Positions 14,255 to 21,550 of a stretch of DNA of 27,064 nt are shown piece by piece. The position numbers and the translations under genes are program-made. Source of the stretch: Alphaproteobacteria bacterium UBA1254 (GTDB lineage Bacteria > Pseudomonadota > Alphaproteobacteria > RF32 > CAG-239). How positions within the stretch are numbered: the stretch's first letter is position 1; the number at the start of each line of letters is the position of its first letter. The stretch is taken from NCBI GenBank assembly GCA_002308495.1, contig DBVW01000019.1, forward strand, positions 1-27,064. Direction: 5' to 3'. The notes beneath the pieces were generated by a model that was given only the letters and a program-made list of their open reading frames with translations, was not told the origin of the DNA and searched no databases.

Positions 14255-15481
14255 TTAGAATTTATAATTCAAAGAAAACCCGAACAATTGAATAGAATTG
14301 CTGTAATCTGCAGTTGTTCGAGATCCCGAATTGCCTGTCAATTCCGTATCCAAATGAGCTTTATGCGCATAAATATAAGTATATGCCACATCAAACGAAA
14401 GTTTTTCATTATATTGATAATTCAAACCCGTTGAATACCATAATCTGTCAGAATCCGGAATACGCGGTGTTCTGTGTTTCAAACGAACGGCTGATTGGTC
14501 ATAAGCCATTCCGAGGCGCAATTTCCATTGATTATCAATTTGATAGCTTGCTCCAAGCCCGTAAAAATTGGTATCGCGCCACTTTTCTTTCGTTAAACTA
14601 TCACCGCCATTGTAGTTTTTAATATGTAAATCTCTGAAACTACTCCAAAATACACGTTGATATTCAGCCATAACGGTCCATTTTTCGTTAATTTTATGGA
14701 CAAACCCCATCGACAACATGGCCGGCGTGTTCAAATGTGCATAAATATCTATATCCGGTCTGACACTTTCATTCGTTCCGAAATAACGCAACTTTTGTTT
14801 GCCTTTTAATTTATGGGCTACTTTGCTTCTAAAAGACAAACCCAAGCGCGTATTATCATTAAACTCATATAAAGAACTTGCTTGCCATCCCCAATCAATA
14901 GCTTTACCTTCAACCGACGCATCAACAACGCGGGGAACATAACCTGACGTCAATCTTGCTTTCAAATATTGAATTTGCAGACCGGCACCTAATGAGAGCT
15001 TGTCTGTAACCTTATAAGCACCCATCGGAGTCACTGTCACCCCTGATAATTTTGAGGTAACACCATGCTCACCGCCCAACCATCCTTCATCATATTTTGT
15101 AATCATACCATAGGGCACATTCAGACCCAAAGCAATATACGCTTTTTCATTTAACTGGTGTGAAACAGCCATATTCGGTGCAACGGCCGCATGAACGATA
15201 TTATCTACATTCTCGTCCCTTTCGCCATCGACATATATATTTTTAGCTCTCGCACGCGGAGCAATATATGTCCCACCGATATTAAATTGAGTACCATCAT
15301 GGCGTGTAATACCTGCCGCATTAAAATAAGCATATGATAAATTTTCGGCACCGGCCGTCGCACCTGCATATGCATTACCTTGAGCCGCAGCAGATTGCTC
15401 ACGAAGATGGAAACCTGCAGCTTGCACTTGCACAGCGGCCAAAATTGTGCCAAGTGCGGTGAATGTTAAAAGCTTTTTCAT
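14255..15481 (-). CDS. FadL/OmpP1/TodX-family outer-membrane transport barrel
   Basis: 408 aa; AAGGAA precedes the ATG. The signal peptide ends VQA-A, and the mature start AGFHLREQSAAAQGNAYAG... followed by YFNAAG matches the FadL-family N-terminal hatch (E. coli NPA motif here NAA). Alternating strands rich in Tyr, Trp and Gly fill the rest, and the protein ends in ...LNYKF with the terminal Phe recognised by the BAM machinery. FadL-family channels admit hydrophobic molecules such as long-chain fatty acids across the outer membrane. No fatty-acid genes lie nearby, so substrate is open. Upstream region carries notable inverted repeats. Confidence 0.92.
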   Translation of the reverse strand: MKKLLTFTALGTILAAVQVQAAGFHLREQSAAAQGNAYAGATAGAENLSYAYFNAAGITRHDGTQFNIGGTYIAPRARAKNIYVDGERDENVDNIVHAAVAPNMAVSHQLNEKAYIALGLNVPYGMITKYDEGWLGGEHGVTSKLSGVTVTPMGAYKVTDKLSLGAGLQIQYLKARLTSGYVPRVVDASVEGKAIDWGWQASSLYEFNDNTRLGLSFRSKVAHKLKGKQKLRYFGTNESVRPDIDIYAHLNTPAMLSMGFVHKINEKWTVMAEYQRVFWSSFRDLHIKNYNGGDSLTKEKWRDTNFYGLGASYQIDNQWKLRLGMAYDQSAVRLKHRTPRIPDSDRLWYSTGLNYQYNEKLSFDVAYTYIYAHKAHLDTELTGNSGSRTTADYSNSIQLFGFSLNYKF

Positions 15482-15513
15482 AAAATTTTCCTTTCTAAAA
15501 GTAACATTTCACC

Positions 15514-15606
15514 GACTATAAATCACCAAAAAAGGTAAACATCAAGTAAATTTTTAACAAAATTCACAAAAATGTTGCATTTTGTAACAAAATGTGATTT
15601 ATAGTC
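15514..15606. promoter_or_regulatory. Inverted-repeat region upstream of the FadL-type gene
   Basis: GACTATAAATCAC at 15514-15526 and its exact reverse complement at 15594-15606 form a 13-bp inverted repeat 67 bp apart. The left copy on the minus strand contains TATAGT, a plausible -10 for the gene starting at 15481. Between them CATTTTG-TAA-CAAAATG (15578-15594) is a second dyad. A pair of operators, or two facing promoters, are possible readings. Confidence 0.5.
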
Positions 15607-15608
15607 AA

Positions 15609-16547
15609 CTAGCCCCTGCAAAATATGGCTAAAAGAGAACACAGTTCTTCCGGTATGCCTTCTCTATAACAATCTCGTAATTCAAAATCAGCCTTAAGCC
15701 TGTTCTTAAACCATGTTCGCTGACGTTTGGCATATTGTCTGGTATGTAACTTAGCGTTTTCGATTGCTTTCCAAAGCGGTATTTGACATTTAAAATATTC
15801 TATAAGTTCCGGCACACCGAGAGCTTTCATCGCAGGCAGTTTTAAATCAAGCCCCTGTTCATAAAGTTTTCGAACTTCATCGACAGCTCCGATCTTTATC
15901 ATTTTATCAAATCTGTCGTAGGAAAGTTTATCCAACTCTTCAACGGAAGGACAAATTTTAACAACAAAAAACTTTGCCTCGGGTAAATATTTAACCAAAG
16001 GCTTTTTGTGCCATTGGCTGATGGGAATATTTGTATGCACAAAAACTTCGTAGGCTCGTTTAATACGGCTCACATCATTCGGGCTTAATTTTTGTGCCGT
16101 TTCAAAATCAACTTCCCTTAATTTTTGGAAGATAAACGCTTTTCCTTTATCATTAATAAGTTGTTGCACGTGTTTTCGAATCTTTTCGGGGGTCTCCGGG
16201 ATCGGCGTTGTTCCTTTTATTAAATTTTCAATATAAAGCCCCGTTCCGCCGACAACGACGGGCATCTTCTTAAGCTTCCAAATATCTTTTATTTCGGACG
16301 TCGCTTTTTCCAACCAATCGACCACATTGCCATGATACGAAGGATCGTAAATTTCATACAAACGATGTTCAACTTTTGCTCTGTCTTTTTCGGTGGGAAC
16401 GGCCGAAATAATCGGCATATTTTTATAAACCTGCATAGAATCGGCATTAACGACCACTCCGTCAAGCATTAAAGCGATATCCGTCGCCAACGCAGATTTT
16501 CCGGAAGCCGTTGGACCGGCTATAATAACTACTTTATTCTCCGACAT
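15609..16547 (-). CDS. miaA: tRNA dimethylallyltransferase
   Basis: 312 aa from ATG 16547 (MSENKVVIIAGPTASGKS); the frame to 16574 lengthens the N-terminus before the P-loop without need. It adds dimethylallyl to A37 of tRNAs reading UNN codons. Hallmarks: P-loop GPTASGKS at 11-18, NADSMQVYK, GGTGLYI, the DVSRIKRAYEV segment, and RQYAKRQRTWFKN near the C-terminus, typical of MiaA. Normal length. The start overlaps the 3' end of ddl by 19 nt on the same strand, so the two are co-transcribed and translationally coupled. Confidence 0.97.
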   Translation of the reverse strand: MSENKVVIIAGPTASGKSALATDIALMLDGVVVNADSMQVYKNMPIISAVPTEKDRAKVEHRLYEIYDPSYHGNVVDWLEKATSEIKDIWKLKKMPVVVGGTGLYIENLIKGTTPIPETPEKIRKHVQQLINDKGKAFIFQKLREVDFETAQKLSPNDVSRIKRAYEVFVHTNIPISQWHKKPLVKYLPEAKFFVVKICPSVEELDKLSYDRFDKMIKIGAVDEVRKLYEQGLDLKLPAMKALGVPELIEYFKCQIPLWKAIENAKLHTRQYAKRQRTWFKNRLKADFELRDCYREGIPEELCSLLAIFCRG

Positions 16548-17437
16548 TGAGCTTTCTCGACCAAACTCGAACACAAATCTTCATACGAAATACCGACATA
16601 CCTGGCCTGTTCCGGAACCAAAGATAAAGACGTCATTCCCGGATTGACATTAATTTCCAAAAACATAAGGCCGTCCTTTTCATTATATCTGAAATCCGAA
16701 CGTGAAATACCGTTACACCCCAAAGCACGATGAATTTTTAAAGCACAATCAAGAGCTCTTTGATAAACATCCGTCGGTAAATCTGCCGGCAGAATATGCA
16801 TTGTCATTCCGTCCGTATATTTTGCCTCATAATCATAAAAATCCGTTTTCGGTTTCAACTCTGTCACGGCACACGGTTTATCATTCAAAACACAAACTGT
16901 CAGTTCTCTGCCCGGAATATATTTTTCAACTAAAAGCTCTCTATCTTCATCTTCATAACAAACTTTTTTCAAATCCTGATGACTTTTCACAATAAAAACA
17001 CCGACGCTGGAACCGTCTGATTGCGGTTTAATAACATACGGCATCTCAAATTTTGTTCCGCGTTTTTTAAATTCGGCGTAAGTCAGTTTTTCATAAGGCG
17101 GCGTTTGAATTCCATATTTAATGGCAAACTCCTTGGTTAAAACTTTATTCATTCCTAAAACGCAAGCCCGAACACCCGAGTGTGTATACGGAATTTGAAG
17201 AATATCCAAAAAGCCTTGTATTTCTCCGTCTTCCCCGAAATTTCCATAAAGAGCATTAAAAACAACATCCGGCTTTTCTTTTTGTAAAAACTTAAAAAAA
17301 GTATATCCGTCTCGTAAATCATGCTCTACGACATCATAACCTTTTGTCTTTAAAGCCGAAACAATATTCTTACCGCAAATCAAGCTGACCTCTCGTTCTG
17401 AAGAGAAGCCGCCTTTTAAAACCAATACTTTTTTCAT
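16529..17437 (-). CDS. ddl: D-alanine--D-alanine ligase
   Basis: 302 aa; AAAGGAAAAAA precedes the ATG. It joins two D-Ala for peptidoglycan precursors using ATP. The N-terminus VLKGGFSSEREVSL, ALYGNFGEDGEIQG and PYTHSGVRACVLGMNK match Ddl; the ATP-grasp part has VIKPQSDGSSVGV, LVEKYIPGRELTV, RSDFRYNE and FLEINVNPGMTS (metal-binding Glu/Asn). Length is typical of DdlB. First gene of a ddl-miaA pair rather than sitting in the usual mur-fts cluster. Confidence 0.97.
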   Translation of the reverse strand: MKKVLVLKGGFSSEREVSLICGKNIVSALKTKGYDVVEHDLRDGYTFFKFLQKEKPDVVFNALYGNFGEDGEIQGFLDILQIPYTHSGVRACVLGMNKVLTKEFAIKYGIQTPPYEKLTYAEFKKRGTKFEMPYVIKPQSDGSSVGVFIVKSHQDLKKVCYEDEDRELLVEKYIPGRELTVCVLNDKPCAVTELKPKTDFYDYEAKYTDGMTMHILPADLPTDVYQRALDCALKIHRALGCNGISRSDFRYNEKDGLMFLEINVNPGMTSLSLVPEQARYVGISYEDLCSSLVEKAQCRRIK

Positions 17438-17504
17438 TTTTTTCCTTTATTATTAAATTCTTTTCTGTTAGTATACACAACAAAATTTAAGAAAGACTAA
17501 AAAA

Positions 17505-18284
17505 ATGATAAAAAAATATATTCAAATTTTTGCTTTAATACTCTTATTTTCAAAAAATGTGAGCGCATCTATGATTGAACAAACTTTTAAAGTTGAAATA
17601 GGCCCCTTTAATGCGGCAATCGTCAAAATTGCATACCAATTAACCGATCAACAATATAAATTTGACTCAAAAATCAACACTTCCGGAATTTTTGATACTT
17701 TTTATACATTTAAAGCAAATTACGCAACAGCCGGCTTGATAAACGAAGACCGGCTCATTACTGCCAGCTATGAGCAAGAGGCTCAATCTTCCTCCCATAT
17801 CCGCAAAAAGAAGCTTCTCTTTGACAATAACGGCATTTTAAAAGGACGAACAAGTTCAAAAGACGGTATCGAAAAAAACGTAAGCATTGAGCCTTTAAAA
17901 AAACACGCAGACTGTTTTGATATTCAAACAGCGCTTATGATGCTTATCACTCAATTTAAAAACGATAAAAGCTGTAACATGCAAAAAACAATCTTTAACG
18001 GCAAAAAAATCTATCATATTACCCTTGAAGACAACGGACGTATCTTATTCAAAGATAAAAAAGTGGCCATATCAGGCGAGGCTCACAAATGCACCGCTTT
18101 CATTCATCAGGAAAATGTCGAAGAAGGTGATTTGCTCTGGCAGGTATCATCCGAGCGTTCCATTAATTTTTATCTGATGAAAGACAAGATAACTTCCCTT
18201 CCTTTCCTCCTTAAAGTTGAAATCAGAACCACCCCGCTCGGAAAACTTGAAGCCTATATGACAGATTTAAAAATAAAGGAATAA
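17505..18284 (+). CDS. Exported DUF3108-family protein
   Basis: 259 aa. The signal peptide is MIKKYIQIFALILLFSKNVSA. The beta-rich body matches the DUF3108 pattern: an opening strand pair (FKVEIGPFNAAIVKIAYQL), a KINTSGIFDTFYTF segment, then DIQTALMMLI followed by FNGKKIYHITLED, and a final KVEIRTTPLGKLEAYMTDL strand. Members are periplasmic or envelope proteins of unknown role. No clear Shine-Dalgarno is visible beyond GAAAG. It ends two bases before the U32 gene, so they form an operon. Confidence 0.75.
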   Translation: MIKKYIQIFALILLFSKNVSASMIEQTFKVEIGPFNAAIVKIAYQLTDQQYKFDSKINTSGIFDTFYTFKANYATAGLINEDRLITASYEQEAQSSSHIRKKKLLFDNNGILKGRTSSKDGIEKNVSIEPLKKHADCFDIQTALMMLITQFKNDKSCNMQKTIFNGKKIYHITLEDNGRILFKDKKVAISGEAHKCTAFIHQENVEEGDLLWQVSSERSINFYLMKDKITSLPFLLKVEIRTTPLGKLEAYMTDLKIKE

Positions 18285-18286
18285 TA

Positions 18287-19684
18287 ATGTCAAAATCAGA
18301 ACTTTTACTGCCGGCAGGCTCTCTTGTAAAACTCAAAACTGCCATTATGTACGGCGCCGATGCTGTTTATGCCGGAACGCCCGATATGAGCCTTCGAACA
18401 CAATCAAAATTTTCGCTCGACGAGCTAAAAGAAGGTATTGAGTTTGTGCATTCAAAAGGCAAAAAGATTTATTTAACATTAAATTTGTTTATTCATAATG
18501 CAGAAGCGCAAAAATTGCCTCAATTTGTTACCACTTTGCGTGATCTTCAACCGGATGGCGTTTTAGTTGCCGACCCCGGTGTTTTTGACTATTTAAAAGA
18601 AAACGCCCCCGAACTTAATCGGTTTATTTCAACTCAAGCAAATGTATGTTCTTCCGCAGCCGTTAAATTTTGGCAGAAGATGGGGGCTAAACTTTGTGTT
18701 TTAGGGCGCGAAGTCAGCTTTGAAGAAATGCGACAAATAAGACAAGACTGTCCGAATATCCTGCTTGAAACATTTATTCACGGGGCAATGTGTATGTCTT
18801 ATTCAGGAAGATGCCTTATTTCAAATTTTTTGGCTGATCGCAGTGCAAATAAAGGAAAATGCGCACATTGTTGCCGCTGGCACTACAAGCTCCATTTAAA
18901 GCTCAAAGACGGAACAATTAAAGATATTGAAATAAACGAACAAAACAAAGATATGTTTGAGTTTTTGTTAAAAGAAGATTTTCGTCCCGATGAATATTAT
19001 GAAATCATTGAAGATGAGCATGGCGGCTATTTGCTCAACTCAAAAGATATGTGCATGATGCCGCGTTTAAATAAGATATTGGAATTAGGTTTAGACAGCC
19101 TCAAAGTCGAAGGTCGAAACAAAACCGAATATTACGCCGGTACGGTCGCCCGTGCTTATCGTGCTGCAATTGATGCCTTTCAAGAAGACCCTCAAAATTG
19201 GAATCCCGACATCTATATGAAAGAACTTTATACCCTTCAAAACAGAGGCTATTGCCTTGGTTTTTATGACGGCAATTTAACCCATATCAGCCAAAATTAC
19301 GAATATACAAGAACAATGGGTGAATATCTTTTTGCGGGCTCAATTATTGAGTGGCAAGGAAACGACGCGATTTTTGAGCTTCGAAACTTCATTGAAAGCG
19401 GTGAAACGGTTGAATTTTTAATTCCAAATACTTTAGAAACGCTTAACTTAAAACTCACGGAATTTGAAGATGCCGACACGGGGGAAACAAGTTCAAAAGT
19501 CTCGGCCGGTCAAAACAAAAGAATTCGTATTAAGCCCCAAAATTGGAACAAACCGATTAATGAAGTCAAAAAGCTCTTACCACAATACACCATCGCCCGA
19601 AAATTTGCACCTTTAACAGGCGAAAACAAGGCCATGTATGAAAGAAAACTTCACGAATTTCAACAGTTATGCCAAGAAGAGTGA
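18287..19684 (+). CDS. trhP: U32-family tRNA 5-hydroxyuridine synthesis protein (TrhP/YegQ type)
   Basis: 465 aa, close to E. coli TrhP (453 aa) and much shorter than RlhA. The N-terminal barrel starts ELLLPAGSLVKLKTAIMYGADAVYAG in overlapping pieces, and the U32 signature is ETFIHGAMCMSYSGRCLIS followed by RSANKGKCAHCCRW, containing the cysteines thought to bind an iron-sulfur cluster. SLKVEGRNKTEYY and a C-terminal beta domain follow. TrhP proteins are needed to hydroxylate U34 of certain tRNAs using prephenate-derived chemistry; that role is inferred from family. The older label 'peptidase U32' is probably misleading. RlhA-like activity on 23S rRNA is less likely given the length. Confidence 0.88.
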   Translation: MSKSELLLPAGSLVKLKTAIMYGADAVYAGTPDMSLRTQSKFSLDELKEGIEFVHSKGKKIYLTLNLFIHNAEAQKLPQFVTTLRDLQPDGVLVADPGVFDYLKENAPELNRFISTQANVCSSAAVKFWQKMGAKLCVLGREVSFEEMRQIRQDCPNILLETFIHGAMCMSYSGRCLISNFLADRSANKGKCAHCCRWHYKLHLKLKDGTIKDIEINEQNKDMFEFLLKEDFRPDEYYEIIEDEHGGYLLNSKDMCMMPRLNKILELGLDSLKVEGRNKTEYYAGTVARAYRAAIDAFQEDPQNWNPDIYMKELYTLQNRGYCLGFYDGNLTHISQNYEYTRTMGEYLFAGSIIEWQGNDAIFELRNFIESGETVEFLIPNTLETLNLKLTEFEDADTGETSSKVSAGQNKRIRIKPQNWNKPINEVKKLLPQYTIARKFAPLTGENKAMYERKLHEFQQLCQEE

Positions 19685-19732
19685 ACCAAATTTTAAGATT
19701 TTGCGTTATATATATTGTTAGGAGAATTTAAC

Positions 19733-19987
19733 ATGCAAGATATAACTCAATTATTAAAAGAAGCCAAACCGCTCTACAAAAGGCGCAAACGCAATCGCCG
19801 CCTGATGGCGATCGGCTCAACGCTTGGTGTTTTTTGTTTGGTTATAGGCTTCAGCCTGAACTTAAGTCGTTCGACAGGACCGATATATGATGTTTGGAGC
19901 AACGATGTTGAACAAATTCAAAACGGTTCTGCCATTGAAGATATGGGCTTACCTGTTGATGAAAACGGATTGTTGTGGATTATCTAA
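19733..19987 (+). CDS. Small one-helix membrane protein, candidate anti-sigma factor
   Basis: 84 aa from ATG 19733, behind TTAGGAG at 8-nt spacing; a TTG at 19715 would overlap that site. A short cytoplasmic N-terminus (MQDITQLLKEAKPLYK) leads to a strongly basic RRKRNRR, then one membrane helix (about 24-43) and a 40-residue periplasmic tail. By the positive-inside rule the N-terminus is inside. Its stop is directly followed by the ATG of an ECF sigma gene. Size, topology and position match the CnrY/NccY type of anti-sigma factor, though no sequence similarity can be claimed by eye. Confidence 0.7.
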   Translation: MQDITQLLKEAKPLYKRRKRNRRLMAIGSTLGVFCLVIGFSLNLSRSTGPIYDVWSNDVEQIQNGSAIEDMGLPVDENGLLWII

Positions 19988-20488
19988 ATGAATGACTTTA
20001 TAACCGAAAACAAAAAATACGTCAAAGCTGTTATCAGAAAAATGACCGGTTCTGATAATGAGGATTTGGAGCAAGAAGTCTATATTAAAACATGGCAAAA
20101 CATGGACAAATATCAAGACAAAGGCAAATTCAAACAATGGATTTGCACCATAACGGCAAACCTTTGCCGAGATTATTTCCGCTCCAAATCTTACAAGTCG
20201 CAAAAATCCGAAATTTCAAGCGAGCTTGCTTTGCAAAATGCTTCCGTTAAATCCGAACACGAGGAAAGAATTGAGCGTAAAAGGCGCCAAAAAATCGTCT
20301 TAAAAGCTGTTGATAATTTACCTAAGATATATCGTGAAGTCATTGTGTTGGCAGAATTTGAGGATTTAAAATTAGATGAAATCGCATCAAAGTTGAAAAT
20401 CCCTCAAGGCACTGTTAAATCAAGACTACACAAAGCAAAAGAACTTTTAAAAGAAACCTTAACCCCATTACTTGGAGAAAACTCATGA
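19988..20488 (+). CDS. ECF-type RNA polymerase sigma factor
   Basis: 166 aa, the normal length for a two-domain ECF sigma. Region 2 spans about residues 8-67 with DNEDLEQEVYIKTW and KFKQWICTITANLCRDYFRS. Region 4 spans about 105-156 with LPKIYREVIVLAEFEDLKLDEIA and the helix-turn-helix IPQGTVKSRLHKAKELLKE. There is no C-terminal extension. It starts immediately after the small membrane protein's stop and its TGA overlaps the next ATG (ATGA), so all three are tightly coupled. Target promoters are unknown; autoregulation of this operon is likely but no ECF-type -35 was identified upstream. Confidence 0.95.
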   Translation: MNDFITENKKYVKAVIRKMTGSDNEDLEQEVYIKTWQNMDKYQDKGKFKQWICTITANLCRDYFRSKSYKSQKSEISSELALQNASVKSEHEERIERKRRQKIVLKAVDNLPKIYREVIVLAEFEDLKLDEIASKLKIPQGTVKSRLHKAKELLKETLTPLLGENS

Positions 20489-21009
20489 AACACAATTTAT
20501 TAACCTTAGCGCTTGCAACAACAATTATTTCTGCAGGAGCTTTAACTGCAAATATCACTTTAGCACAAGAAGAGAACACACCCGAACTGCCCAAAATAGA
20601 ACATAAAATCGATCGTGCCGAAATGCACAAAAAAATGGCCGAAAAAATTGCCAAAGATTTAAATCTTTCCGAAGAACAACAACAAAAGGCCAAAGAAATC
20701 AGAGAGAACGGCAAAAAAGAAATTGAACCTTTAATGAAAGAAATGAAAGATGTTCGTGAAAAAATGGATGCTAAACGCCGTACGAACATGCAGGAATTCG
20801 AAAACATTTTAACACCCGAACAGAAGGCTAAATTTGAAGAATTAAAGAAAAATGCTCCGAAACCCTCGGACAGAAGTCATTTCAAAGGTCCTCATCACGG
20901 AATGCACGGTCCTCACGGTCCTAAAATGATGCGTGAAGGCAGAGATTTTGTCATGCCGCAGCCGAAAATTCCGGAAGTTATTGAAGCACCGGAAACAATA
21001 GCAGAATAA
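20485..21009 (+). CDS. CpxP/Spy/CnrX-like periplasmic protein with His-rich tail
   Basis: 174 aa. Signal peptide ends near TLA-Q (27). A long helical, highly charged body carries two LTxxQ-type motifs (LSEEQ at 61-65, LTPEQ at 109-113), the mark of the CpxP/Spy/ZraP/CnrX superfamily of periplasmic helical hairpins. The C-terminal part has a His/Gly/Pro/Met-rich stretch (HFKGPHHGMHGPHGPKMM, 132-149) that could bind zinc, copper or nickel. Placed after a small anti-sigma-like protein and an ECF sigma, it is a plausible periplasmic sensor or effector of that system. A pure stress chaperone regulated by the sigma factor is the alternative. Confidence 0.85.
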   Translation: MKHNLLTLALATTIISAGALTANITLAQEENTPELPKIEHKIDRAEMHKKMAEKIAKDLNLSEEQQQKAKEIRENGKKEIEPLMKEMKDVREKMDAKRRTNMQEFENILTPEQKAKFEELKKNAPKPSDRSHFKGPHHGMHGPHGPKMMREGRDFVMPQPKIPEVIEAPETIAE

Positions 21010-21014
21010 AAAAG

Positions 21015-21047
21015 AAACACTCTCATTGAAAAATGAGAGTGTTTTTT
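21015..21047 (+). terminator. Terminator of the sigma-factor operon
   Basis: AAACACTCTCATT-GAAA-AATGAGAGTGTTT, a 13-bp perfect stem with a GNRA loop followed by T residues, starts 6 nt after the stop at 21009. Confidence 0.95.
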
Positions 21048-21048
21048 A

Positions 21049-21077
21049 TTGACCTTTAACATATTTTTTTGTAGATT
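21049..21077 (+). promoter_or_regulatory. Promoter of the decayed surface-protein gene
   Basis: TTGACC, a 17-bp spacer and TAGATT lie just after the upstream terminator and about 32 nt before the ATG at 21110. Confidence 0.5.
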
Positions 21078-21109
21078 CGGATAGACATCTTATATTTCAG
21101 GAAAAAGAA

Positions 21110-21513
21110 ATGAAAAAAATCAAATATATCATAGCGCTTCTAACCGCGACAAGTTTTGCGACAAACACTTTCGCACAGGGAAGCAATGGGACTTGCGGAC
21201 AAAACTGTTCATGGAAAATTGAAAAGGCAATCAAAAATGTTTAAACTTTATGCCATTGCACTGCACGGGCGATATAGATGACGATGGAAGAACTTGCCTC
21301 GGAGAAATTGTTCCTTCATCAATTCAGCTCAGTATAAAAACCTATACAAAAACACCTGACGGATTGTATGTTTTAGATGGTGTAAAATACGCCTCATTTT
21401 CAGCAATGCAGAAAAACGAAAACGGACGCGCAATAAAAAGAATTTATACTGTTGACGAGGCGGAAGCTTTATCAAAACCGAATGGAAATAAATTTTCAAT
21501 AAGGTATAAATAG
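21110..21513 (+). pseudogene. Remnant of an exported, possibly leucine-rich-repeat surface protein
   Basis: The first 44 codons (21110-21244) encode a signal peptide (MKKIKYIIALLTATSFATNTFA) and QGSNGTCGQNCSWKIEK, then a stop. CGxNCxWxI is a common start of BspA-like leucine-rich-repeat proteins. In another frame, 21223-21513 is open and encodes CTGDIDDDGRTC..., KTYTKTPDGLYVLDGVKY, and a tail IYTVDEAEALSK..NKFSIRYK, which reads like the C-terminal end of such proteins. The two pieces are out of frame and the repeat body is missing, so an internal deletion is the simplest reading. The second piece may instead be translated alone from ATG 21250 (87 aa), but no good ribosome-binding site is seen. 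Promoter and terminator are intact. Confidence 0.6.
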
Positions 21514-21521
21514 AAAAAAAA

Positions 21522-21546
21522 GCCCACTTTTAAAGTGGGCTTTTTT
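21522..21546. terminator. Bidirectional terminator
   Basis: GCCCACTTT-T-AAAGTGGGC has A residues before and T residues after, between the remnant ending at 21513 and the converging ABC-F gene ending at 21551. Confidence 0.9.
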
Positions 21547-21550
21547 AATA

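Noticed and set aside
18287..19684. Secreted collagenase-like peptidase
   Set aside because: The U32 signature with clustered cysteines, the length and the lack of a signal peptide fit the tRNA hydroxylation group; protease activity is not supported.
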